Origin: Granulosicoccaceae bacterium
Lineage (GTDB): Bacteria; Pseudomonadota; Gammaproteobacteria; Granulosicoccales; Granulosicoccaceae
NCBI GenBank assembly: GCA_023301405.1
Contig: JALZUX010000260.1
Coordinates: 1-5,122, forward strand
Length of the DNA stretch: 5,122 bases
Direction of reading: 5' to 3'
A program made the position numbers and the translations under genes. A model generated the notes under the pieces. The model was not told the DNA's origin, did not search any database, and was given only the letters and a program-made list of their open reading frames with translations. This document shows positions 1-5,122 of this stretch, piece after piece (the stretch's first letter is position 1; every line of letters begins with the position of its first letter).

Positions 1-298
1 CCTAGTGGTATTGATGGCTACCATGGTGGCGCCAAGAAAAGAAAGCCCTAACCAGTAGCGGCAAAAAAGTACTGCGTCATCGATGATAAGCGCGACCGCA
101 TCGGTATCGGTAATGCCGTTGCAGTGAAGTTCTATAGCTGCTGCAATGGCGTGGCGTCGACAGTCGGAAAATGTCCATTGGCTCGATTCGATAAACTCGA
201 TAGCTATGTCTAGCGGGCGGGCGGGCGTCGGCCTGGCTGTTGATAATGTGTTTTATGGTCCAGTTCTGCGGGTGCTCTATGATGGATTGGCGGTTCAT
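1..298 (-). pseudogene. 5' part of an unrecognised gene, frameshifted at a GCCC repeat and cut by the window edge
   Basis: Reading on the minus strand from an ATG at 298-296, the first 25 or so codons run in one frame (start MNRQSIIEHPQNWTIKHIIN). They then enter a GCCC tandem repeat (plus-strand 213-227). Beyond the repeat that frame degrades into an Arg/Tyr-rich product ending at 77. The +1 frame instead stays open to base 1 and looks coding (for example FIESSQWTFSDCRRHAIAAA). Removing a single 4-base repeat unit joins the two frames into 98 uninterrupted codons, giving SQADARPLDIAIEF across the joint. An AGAG sequence lies 7 bases before the ATG. The last 25 or so visible residues are hydrophobic (around LGLSFLGATMVAI) and may be a membrane segment. 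I do not recognise the family. It may be a pseudogene, a phase-variable gene or a sequencing error. The plus-strand frame over the same bases is only its complement. Confidence 0.5.
213..227. repeat. GCGG tetranucleotide tandem repeat (3.75 units)
   Basis: Three full GCGG units followed by GCG lie in a row. Read on the minus strand this is CGCC repeated. The tract sits precisely where the two open frames of the minus-strand gene have to be joined. Short tetranucleotide repeats can gain or lose units by slipped-strand mispairing, and each unit shifts the frame by one. Confidence 0.8.
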
Positions 299-1066
299 GA
301 GTTCACTCTAGCAAAAGCTGGCTTGTAATCACCATTGTAAAAGTGATCTTCTGTTTTAGGTCGGGTTGAGTTCGTTTAGCTTGAAGGTTGCGCCCGGTGG
401 CCAATCTGCAGCCGATTGAACTCACTGGAACACCACTGTGCCGGAGGTCCATTTGTCTTCGCGGAGAGGCAGGAAGCTTAGGCTTACATGGTACTTTAAG
501 CCCCTTCGTGGGTGCATAGGGCGCTTGGGTCTTGCAGATGCGGTGGGGTGCTTTTGGTCGGTGCTTGAATGTTGTGGTCATGAAATTCTGCGCTGGCTTG
601 CGTGAGTTTCAAGGGGTCTTTCTTGTGGTGGTGGAAAGGCACACAATTGGTTTGTTGTTGGCTTTAACAACGGCATGAGGTGTCAGCTGGATTTCCATCA
701 GCAGGGCGACTAGTTGTTCTTTTTCTTGTGAGGTCGATCGATATATTTTTGGCTCAACTACCCTTGCCAGGTGTATACCCTTGCTCTCGGGCAGGCTTCC
801 GAATATTAAGTGAACAGCCAACCGGCTACATACAGCAGGCAACACATTAAGCACGCGTGAGAGGCTCGCTAATCTCTGGTTTCTGGATGGGCGCTAAATT
901 GGACGATCGGTGCTGTGATTCGGTCTTTGGCTTTTGGTTGCTACCGGGACCGGCACGCTAGGCTTTCAGCGGTTATTATTGCTGTTGTGTGGGCAGTATC
1001 CTAGTCCCATTAATCTGGCCCACTAACTGGCTGTCGTACTGGTACTGCCTGAATAACGGCAGAACA
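299..1066. other. Long stretch without a supportable gene
   Basis: About 770 bases separate the minus-strand gene start from the apr leader. Frames on both strands are repeatedly closed by stops. The open frames that remain (such as minus 581-303) have Pro/Arg/Lys-rich, non-protein-like composition. The only frame with protein-like character is minus 893-609, listed separately. I saw no tRNA-like cloverleaf, insertion-sequence ends or array of repeats. A short inverted repeat (CTGCC at 1045-1049 and GGCAG at 1058-1062) has no T-run. The stretch may be plain intergenic DNA or decayed coding sequence. Confidence 0.5.
609..893 (-). pseudogene. Doubtful reading frame, possible gene remnant
   Basis: On the minus strand the frame is open for 94 sense codons, between a TAG at 896-894 and a TGA at 611-609. 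A GTG at 854-852 is the only plausible start, and its upstream GAG is weak and about 10 bases away. The product contains a fairly natural stretch, with SLPESKGIHLARVVEPKIY followed by an acidic/basic helix-like part around SQEKEQLVALLMEIQL. Reading further upstream in the same frame (about 896-965) continues with ordinary codons until another stop. This would fit a decayed 3' gene end. It has no recognisable motif and could equally be a chance frame. Confidence 0.2.
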
Positions 1067-1074
1067 ACTATGCT

Positions 1075-1103
1075 TCTAGATATATGCGATAAGAGTGTAT
1101 AAC
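1075..1103 (+). promoter_or_regulatory. Candidate sigma70-type promoter for the apr operon
   Basis: TATAAC at 1098-1103 matches five of six bases of the -10 consensus. TCTAGA at 1075-1080 is a poor -35 (three of six) at 17-bp spacing. Initiation would fall near 1110, placing the 1114-1134 hairpin at the very 5' end of the transcript. The stretch 1078-1103 is AT-rich, so other -10-like hexamers also occur there. Assignment is tentative. Confidence 0.3.
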
Positions 1104-1110
1104 TGAGTTA
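1100..1110. promoter_or_regulatory. Short dyad TAACTGAGTTA
   Basis: TAACT and AGTTA form a perfect 5-bp dyad around a single G. It overlaps the candidate -10 box and lies three bases before the hairpin. It could be an operator half-site pair. Its length alone is not beyond chance, so only the position makes it worth recording. Confidence 0.25.
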
Positions 1111-1113
1111 GCT

Positions 1114-1134
1114 GCTCCACAAATCGAGTGGAGC
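1114..1134 (+). promoter_or_regulatory. Perfect 7-bp stem-loop in the aprM leader
   Basis: GCTCCAC (1114-1120) pairs completely with GTGGAGC (1128-1134) around the 7-base loop AAATCGA. No T-run follows, so it is not an intrinsic terminator. It lies upstream of the first leader ORF and, if the 1098-1103 -10 box is right, within the first 25 bases of the mRNA. Roles as a 5' stabilising hairpin or a protein-binding site are inferred. Confidence 0.5.
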
Positions 1135-1170
1135 CTGCCCATACGATTGCCCTTTATCAGGAGAGACACT

Positions 1171-1227
1171 ATGCTTCTGGTTTTTGACTTTGAATTGTAC
1201 GGGCAGTCGTGCCTACAACGTAGATAA
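1171..1227 (+). CDS. Candidate 18-residue leader peptide with strong ribosome binding site
   Basis: ATG at 1171 is preceded by AGGAGAG (1159-1165), the strongest Shine-Dalgarno match seen anywhere in the window and well spaced. The frame encodes MLLVFDFELYGQSCLQRR and stops at TAA 1225-1227, about 100 bases before aprM. The peptide is hydrophobic at its start and has one Cys and a terminal Arg-Arg. It is not in the aprM frame, so it is not an N-terminal extension. A leader peptide that affects downstream expression, a small membrane protein or a chance ORF are all possible. The strong RBS is the main argument for translation. Confidence 0.4.
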   Translation: MLLVFDFELYGQSCLQRR

Positions 1228-1282
1228 TAACGAAATCGCGTTGCTCCTTTTCTTAAGGGTCAGCTTACAAACTGGTTTTGGA

Positions 1283-1287
1283 AGAGG
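1283..1287 (+). promoter_or_regulatory. Ribosome binding site AGAGG before the 11-codon ORF
   Basis: AGAGG is six bases from the ATG at 1294 and fits that start better than any aprM start. A TTG at 1278 in the aprM frame has no well-placed site: AAGGG at 1255-1259 is 18 bases away. This makes the TTG an unlikely aprM start. Confidence 0.4.
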
Positions 1288-1293
1288 TGCGCG

Positions 1294-1329
1294 ATGCAAC
1301 AGTCAGTGACTCCTGGGGATACAAATTAA
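1294..1329 (+). CDS. Candidate 11-residue leader peptide overlapping the aprM start
   Basis: The ORF encodes MQQSVTPGDTN and ends in TAA at 1327-1329. The last A of that stop is the first base of the aprM ATG (TAATG). AGAGG lies six bases before its start. The TAATG arrangement is the same as at the aprB-aprA junction in this operon, which suggests translational coupling: ribosomes finishing the mini-ORF restart at aprM. The ORF also overlaps the GGGGA (1315-1318/1319) that serves as the aprM site. It is too short for compositional evidence, so coincidence is possible. Confidence 0.35.
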   Translation: MQQSVTPGDTN

Positions 1330-2183
1330 TGTTCACTAACAACCCGTTTGCCGAGATGTCGGCGCTGATACCGGCTTCGGTTATGCAGGGCTATGTCGTC
1401 TTGATGATCCTGCTGGTTATCGGTGGAACTGTGCTCGACATGAGACACAAGCAGAGCGCAAAGTATTTTTTCGAAAATTCTAAGAAAGCCCAAAAAAATG
1501 CCAAGCGAAAGGTTGGCGGTGGAAAAAAAGCCTGGCTTGCCACAAAAACTGTGACTAACGAAGTACTGACTTCTTCCGAGTTCTGCAATTCGCGTCGCCG
1601 ACTGTCACACCTGCTGACAATGTATGGCTTTATTTTGTTTGTGGTGACAACTGCGATTTTGATTTTTTCTCACGCATCGCCGGAAGCAAGCGCGCCAACA
1701 GTGGTCACATTGCTTTGGCATCTTGGTGCGCTGATGCTTTGCGGCGGCGGCTACTGGTTTTGGTTTTCTATTCGCGTTGATGTGGCTTCAGAAGGGGTTA
1801 AGTGGAATCAATTTAATGGCCGCGGTGATCTTTTCATTCTTGGGCTGCTGTCGACAGCGACTTTTGGTTTGCTGTGGTCCTTTACGCAAACTCTGGGTGC
1901 CGGTAGTTTGTCGATGTTTTTCTTTGTGATTTTCATCCTCAGCTCTACCGTCCTGTTTGGGTCGGTATATTGGTCGAAGTTCGCTCATATGTTTTTTAAA
2001 CCTGCTGCTGCCTTTCAGAAAAAAGTGGCTCAGGCAGATGGCTCAAACGAGAACTTGCCTGCCGACTTCGATCTGTCGGATCCTGAAGTGCAGGCAAGAT
2101 TTCCCGATATCCCTGAATACATGGGTGCTAACCCACCCAATATGGGACTCGGTATCAAACGCGAAGCCCCTCGCCACTTCTAA
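1329..2183 (+). CDS. aprM: AprM, membrane subunit associated with APS reductase
   Basis: This predicted integral membrane protein of 284 residues is thought to anchor AprBA and pass its electrons to the quinone pool. About five membrane segments are visible, near residues 19-39, 94-114, 124-149, 167-187 and 195-221. A Lys-rich loop (about 40-90) separates the first two, and a soluble Pro-rich tail follows the last. Histidines at or near segment ends (H94, H115, H131, H220) are candidate heme ligands. The last segment ends SKFAHMFFKP, resembling the NarI-like subunits of HdrE/QmoC/DsrM type complexes. ATG 1329 was chosen because GGGGA (1315-1319) lies nine bases upstream. TTG 1278 would add 17 residues but lacks a good site, and ATG 1356 would start at MSALIPASV. 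The identity rests on the hydrophobic profile plus position directly before aprBA. It ends 26 bp before aprB. Confidence 0.85.
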   Translation: MFTNNPFAEMSALIPASVMQGYVVLMILLVIGGTVLDMRHKQSAKYFFENSKKAQKNAKRKVGGGKKAWLATKTVTNEVLTSSEFCNSRRRLSHLLTMYGFILFVVTTAILIFSHASPEASAPTVVTLLWHLGALMLCGGGYWFWFSIRVDVASEGVKWNQFNGRGDLFILGLLSTATFGLLWSFTQTLGAGSLSMFFFVIFILSSTVLFGSVYWSKFAHMFFKPAAAFQKKVAQADGSNENLPADFDLSDPEVQARFPDIPEYMGANPPNMGLGIKREAPRHF

Positions 2184-2209
2184 TTTGTCTTAAGACCGGA
2201 GATTCTACT

Positions 2210-2692
2210 ATGCCTACATTTGTATACATGACACGTTGTGACGGGTGCGGTCATTGCGTCGATATCTGTCCTTCAGACATCATGCATATCGACACAGTTA
2301 CCCGCCGCGCTTACAACATTGAACCCAATATGTGCTGGGAGTGTTACTCCTGCGTCAAAGCGTGTCCTCATCAAGCCATTGACGTCCGCGGCTACGCAGA
2401 TTTTGCCCCTCTTGGGCATTCTGTGCGAGTAAAGCGTGATGAAGAAAAAGGCACCATCGCGTGGCGCATCAAGTCTCGCAATGGCGAGAAAGACATTGAT
2501 TTACTTGCGCCAATCACTACCAAGCCTTGGGGCAGTGGCACGCCGATACTGAGTGAAGTAGAGCCACCAACTCAGGAGCAGCGCGACAGCGAACTTCTAT
2601 TCAACGAGCCCAAGTACATCCGCTTTGACGAAGGCGACATCCACACCCTGAAGACCAACGGTTTGGTGATGAAGCAAGGGGTAACCTACTAA
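2210..2692 (+). CDS. aprB: AprB, iron-sulfur subunit of dissimilatory adenylylsulfate reductase
   Basis: AprB carries electrons between the FAD of AprA and the membrane partner, in the cytoplasm. The 160 residues contain eight ferredoxin-type cysteines: C10, C13, C16 and C20 in CDGCGHCVDICP, and C42, C45, C48 and C52 in CWECYSCVKACP. By the usual ferredoxin pattern C10/13/16/52 bind one [4Fe-4S] cluster and C20/42/45/48 the other. W43, inside CWEC, matches the Trp proposed to lie on the electron path in the Archaeoglobus enzyme. Beyond residue 60, RGYADFAPLGHSV and TTKPWGS are family signatures, followed by a C-terminal tail that wraps the AprA subunit in known structures. GGAG (2198-2201) is eight bases from the ATG. 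The stop overlaps the aprA start by one base. The first loop (C13-x2-C16) is shorter than I recall for sulfate reducers. Confidence 0.97.
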   Translation: MPTFVYMTRCDGCGHCVDICPSDIMHIDTVTRRAYNIEPNMCWECYSCVKACPHQAIDVRGYADFAPLGHSVRVKRDEEKGTIAWRIKSRNGEKDIDLLAPITTKPWGSGTPILSEVEPPTQEQRDSELLFNEPKYIRFDEGDIHTLKTNGLVMKQGVTY

Positions 2693-4578
2693 TGAAGTTT
2701 GAAACTGTCGTCGAAGATGACATTGATATCCTTGTTTGCGGCGCGGGTCTTGGTGGCACCGGTGCGGCGTTTGAAGCCCGGTACTGGGGACAAGACAAGA
2801 AAATTATCGTTGCCGAGAAAGCCAATATAGATCGCTCTGGTGCTGTTGCTCAGGGTTTGTACGCGATTAACTGCTACATGGGCACACGTTTCGGTGAAAA
2901 TAACCCGGAAGATCACGTACGGTATGCGCGTATTGATCTCATGGGTATGGTGCGTGAAGATCTGTTATTTGATATGGCACGCCACGTTGATTCAACAGTG
3001 CATCAGTTTGAAGAATGGGGTCTGCCATTGATGCGTGATCCTAAGTCTGGCAATTACCTGCGTGAAGGCCGCTGGCAGATTATGATTCATGGTGAATCTT
3101 ATAAGCCGATAGTTGCAGATGCCGCCAAAAAATCTGCCGATCAGGTGTTCAACCGCATTTGTGTGACCCATCTATTAATGGATGACGCGAAAGAAAACCG
3201 GGTTGCAGGTGCTGTTGGTTTTAATGTGCGGACTGGCAATTACCACGTTTTTAAATCAAAAGCGGTGATTGTAGCGGCCGGTGGTGCGTCTAACATTTTT
3301 AAACCACGCTCAGTCGGTGAAGGTGCGGGTCGAGTCTGGTATGCACCCTGGTCTTCAGGTTCAGCTTATGGTCTGTTGATCAACGCTGGCGCGAAGATGA
3401 CGCAAATGGAAAACCGTATCGTTCTTGCACGATTTAAAGATGGTTACGGACCTGTTGGCGCTTACTTTTTACACCTGAAAACTTATACCCAGAACGGTAT
3501 GGGTGAAGAATACGAATCAAAATGGTGGCCTTCTCTGCAAGAGATCGTCGGCAAAGAATACCTGGATCCTGAAGTCTCGCACGCGACTCATCGGCCTATC
3601 CCAACTTGCCTGCGAAATCATGCTTTCATCTCTGAGGTGAATGCCGGTCGTGGTCCGATTCACATGGTCACAATGGAAGCATTTCAAGATCCGCACCTCG
3701 AGGAAATCGGCTGGCACAACTTTCTGGGTATGACAGTAGGGCAAGCCGTACTTTGGGCTGCTACTGATGTAGATCCGAAATATGAAAATCCTGAACTAAC
3801 TACCTCTGAACCATATGTAATGGGTTCTCATGCTACTGGTTGTGGCGCTTGGTGTTCAGGCCCGTCTGATCTTTCGCCGCCAGAGTATTACTGGGGCTAT
3901 AACCGCATGACCACCGTTGAAGGTTTGTTTGGTGCTGGTGATGCCGTCGGTGGTACGCCACACGCGTTCTCTTCAGGGTCATTCACTGAAGGCCGATTAG
4001 CTGCCAAAGCGGCGTGCCGTTATATTGATGATGGCAAGGCCGAGGGTATTGTTGTATCCGAAGAGCAACTCGAACGACGCAAAACAGAGATCTTCAAGCC
4101 GATGGAAACTTATCGGGTCTACCGCAATGAGATCACCGCTGGCTCTGTGAACCCGAATTACATCAACCCGCGTCAAGCGCTTGATCGCCTGCAGAAGCTG
4201 ATGGACGAGTACGCAGGTGGTGTGACGGTCAGTTACATGACCAATGAAAAGCTGCTGAATATCGGTTTGCAGAAAATGAAGCTGTTGGAAGAAGATCTCG
4301 AGAAGCTTGCTGCAGAAGACATTCACGAGTTGCTGCGTGCCTGGGAGATCAAGCATCGTCAGTTGACTTCCGAGTCTGTACTTCAGCACACCTTGTTTCG
4401 TAAGGAAACTCGCTGGCCCGGTTACTACTACCGTGGCGATCACATGAAGCTGGATGATCAAAACTGGCACGTACTTACCGTTTCACGGCGCGATCCGGAA
4501 ACCGGTGAATACACTATGGAGAAAGCACCTTGCTATCACCTGGTTGATGTTGACAAAGAGAAAGAAAACGCAGCCTGA
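2692..4578 (+). CDS. aprA: AprA, FAD-containing catalytic subunit of dissimilatory adenylylsulfate reductase
   Basis: AprA interconverts APS and sulfite plus AMP. In a sulfur oxidiser with AprM the expected direction is sulfite oxidation to APS, yielding two electrons to AprB. At 628 residues it is full length, belonging to the fumarate reductase/succinate dehydrogenase flavoprotein superfamily. The FAD-binding GAGLGGTG lies at residues 17-24, and the second dinucleotide-binding region ends at VIVAAGG (192-198). GLFGAGDAVGGTPHAFSSGS (411-430) is the C-terminal flavin region. W216, R247, F259-L260 and H380 fall at a constant offset of 18 from active-site residues I recall for Archaeoglobus AprA (W234, R265, F277-L278, H398), so the site looks intact. 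A helical C-terminal domain follows from about 455. TAATG couples its start to the aprB stop, and AAGGGG (2676-2681) is ten bases upstream. No frameshift or missing segment is seen. Confidence 0.98.
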   Translation: MKFETVVEDDIDILVCGAGLGGTGAAFEARYWGQDKKIIVAEKANIDRSGAVAQGLYAINCYMGTRFGENNPEDHVRYARIDLMGMVREDLLFDMARHVDSTVHQFEEWGLPLMRDPKSGNYLREGRWQIMIHGESYKPIVADAAKKSADQVFNRICVTHLLMDDAKENRVAGAVGFNVRTGNYHVFKSKAVIVAAGGASNIFKPRSVGEGAGRVWYAPWSSGSAYGLLINAGAKMTQMENRIVLARFKDGYGPVGAYFLHLKTYTQNGMGEEYESKWWPSLQEIVGKEYLDPEVSHATHRPIPTCLRNHAFISEVNAGRGPIHMVTMEAFQDPHLEEIGWHNFLGMTVGQAVLWAATDVDPKYENPELTTSEPYVMGSHATGCGAWCSGPSDLSPPEYYWGYNRMTTVEGLFGAGDAVGGTPHAFSSGSFTEGRLAAKAACRYIDDGKAEGIVVSEEQLERRKTEIFKPMETYRVYRNEITAGSVNPNYINPRQALDRLQKLMDEYAGGVTVSYMTNEKLLNIGLQKMKLLEEDLEKLAAEDIHELLRAWEIKHRQLTSESVLQHTLFRKETRWPGYYYRGDHMKLDDQNWHVLTVSRRDPETGEYTMEKAPCYHLVDVDKEKENAA

Positions 4579-4581
4579 TAC

Positions 4582-4626
4582 GCTGCAATTTCAAGGGCTG
4601 CCGAAATTGATCGGCAGTCGTGCAGC
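4582..4626 (+). terminator. Nested stem-loop after aprA, terminator-like without a T-run
   Basis: An inner stem pairs 4596-4604 with 4611-4619 (nine pairs with one G-T, containing the perfect CTGCCGA/TCGGCAG) around the 6-base loop AATTGA. An outer GCTGCA (4582-4587) pairs with TGCAGC (4621-4626), leaving an eight-base bulge on the left and one base on the right. It starts four bases after the aprA stop. No run of T follows directly; the nearest is TGTGTTTT, about 20 bases on. It may therefore protect the 3' end of the apr transcript or mark Rho-dependent termination instead of acting as a classic intrinsic terminator. Confidence 0.45.
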
Positions 4627-4655
4627 ACTCCGATCCTCGCTATGTGTTTTACCTG

Positions 4656-4684
4656 TTGACGGGTAGCTAACACTAGCGCTTAAA
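4656..4684 (+). promoter_or_regulatory. Weak candidate promoter for the downstream small gene
   Basis: TTGACG (4656-4661) matches five of six bases of the -35 consensus. CTTAAA (4679-4684), 17 bp later, matches only three of six of the -10. It lies after the apr hairpin and about 55 bp before the next gene, where a separate promoter would be expected. Confidence 0.25.
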
Positions 4685-4710
4685 AACCTACCCCCTAAGG
4701 CGACCGGGAA

Positions 4711-4734
4711 CCTCTGTTTTCCCTGTTATAGAGG
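4711..4734 (+). promoter_or_regulatory. Hairpin that could hide the ribosome binding site of the 120-residue gene
   Basis: CCTCT (4711-4715) pairs perfectly with AGAGG (4730-4734). One G-T and one T-A pair extend the stem inward (4716-4717 with 4728-4729), leaving a 10-base loop. AGAGG is the only good Shine-Dalgarno match before the ATG at 4740, five bases away, so folding would mask it. Temperature-, protein- or RNA-controlled opening is inference. Confidence 0.4.
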
Positions 4735-4739
4735 CACCT

Positions 4740-5102
4740 ATGAATATTATCGAGCAGTCAGACGATGAAATCCTCGCGGTTGCACACCCGATGTGGGAAG
4801 ACTTGATCCGTTACTCCAATGAAGGAGAATACGGAAAATTTATTCGTAAGTTTTCCTACGAGCTTCTGTTTGGACTTAACGAGATCGAGATCGGTAAGCA
4901 GTTTGCGAAAAGCGAGCTAACCCGAAATCTTGATACTAATTATGACTTCCTTGGCCTGATTCGTCGCAACCAGCATGTGTCGCTTCTTTACCGGATGCGC
5001 AGCACTAAAACCGAAGGTGAATGGCTGGGGCGAATGGTACTTGGATATGAAAAAGACGACACCGACGGTGTGGTGAAGATATTCGGCGCCTCTATTTTCT
5101 AG
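4740..5102 (+). CDS. Small soluble protein of unknown function downstream of aprMBA
   Basis: The 120-residue protein has no signal peptide, membrane segment or cysteine. It begins with an acidic helix-like part (residues 4-35, including HPMWEDLIRYSNEGEY) and contains a basic, amphipathic middle (51-76). It ends in alternating strand-like segments: HVSLLYRM (79-86), GEWLGRMVLGYEK (93-105) and VVKIFGASIF (111-120). An N-terminal helical pair followed by a curved sheet resembles NTF2/SnoaL-like small domains. That is only a shape-level guess, and no catalytic motif is visible. AGAGG lies five bases before the ATG. It is on the same strand as the apr genes but 161 bp away, past a hairpin, so it may be transcribed separately. 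Codon use and composition look like those of the apr genes. I do not recognise the family. Confidence 0.75.
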   Translation: MNIIEQSDDEILAVAHPMWEDLIRYSNEGEYGKFIRKFSYELLFGLNEIEIGKQFAKSELTRNLDTNYDFLGLIRRNQHVSLLYRMRSTKTEGEWLGRMVLGYEKDDTDGVVKIFGASIF

Positions 5103-5122
5103 CACCGCCAAGATGTTAGTTT

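Noticed and set aside
146..328. 60-codon plus-strand frame
   Set aside because: It is the complement of the better-supported minus-strand gene fragment and has no ribosome binding site.
303..581. 92-codon minus-strand frame
   Set aside because: The product is dominated by Pro, Lys, Arg and Thr without hydrophobic core patterning, and no upstream binding site or motif supports it.
1067..1178. 11-bp direct repeat ACTATGCTTCT at 1067-1077 and 1168-1178
   Set aside because: A few 11-bp matches are expected by chance in a window of this size. The first copy heads a 10-codon frame without a binding site.
1278..1328. TTG start adding 17 residues to AprM
   Set aside because: The nearest purine-rich site is 18 bases away, while ATG 1329 has GGGGA nine bases upstream. 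The added residues lie before the first membrane segment and show no motif.
2187..2196. Perfect 10-bp palindrome GTCTTAAGAC in the aprM-aprB gap
   Set aside because: Several 10-bp palindromes are expected by chance in 5 kb, and with a realistic loop it leaves only a 3-bp stem.
3997..4470. 157-codon minus-strand frame inside aprA
   Set aside because: It is antisense to a fully conserved aprA C-terminal region, so it is a shadow of that gene's codon use.
1202..4623. Shared GGCAGTCGTGC in the aprM leader (1202-1212) and after aprA (4613-4623)
   Set aside because: It is intriguing because it flanks the operon, but an 11-bp match is within chance expectation and the sequences around it do not match.

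Overview
The window carries a compact aprM-aprB-aprA operon for dissimilatory adenylylsulfate (APS) reductase of the sulfur-oxidising type. A proteobacterial sulfur oxidiser, most likely gammaproteobacterial, is suggested by three things: the membrane anchor gene aprM directly ahead of aprBA, the short AprB first cluster loop (CDGCGHC), and roughly balanced base composition. This placement rests on recalled family knowledge, not on a search.

Layout. Positions 1-298 (minus strand) hold the start of an unrecognised gene that runs off the left edge. It is broken by a frameshift located exactly at a GCGG tetranucleotide repeat. Positions 299 to about 1066 contain no gene I can support, only a doubtful minus-strand reading frame (609-893). 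Positions 1067-1328 look like the leader of the apr operon: a candidate promoter, a dyad, a perfect 7-bp hairpin, an 18-codon ORF behind a strong ribosome binding site, and an 11-codon ORF whose stop overlaps the aprM start. aprM (1329-2183), aprB (2210-2692) and aprA (2692-4578) follow on the plus strand with a 26-bp gap and then a 1-base overlap. A nested hairpin closes the operon. A separate small gene of unknown function follows (4740-5102), and its ribosome binding site can be folded into a hairpin.

How the genes work together. AprA (FAD) and AprB (two [4Fe-4S] clusters) form the cytoplasmic enzyme. In sulfur oxidisers it runs from sulfite plus AMP to APS, releasing two electrons. AprM, with five membrane segments and several histidines, is the likely docking and electron-transfer partner to the quinone pool. 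The next enzyme (ATP sulfurylase or an APS:phosphate adenylyltransferase) is not in the window, nor are qmo genes.

The least explained parts are the layered leader of aprM, the repeat-associated frameshift at the left edge and the small downstream gene. No mobile element, CRISPR array, tRNA or rRNA was recognised.
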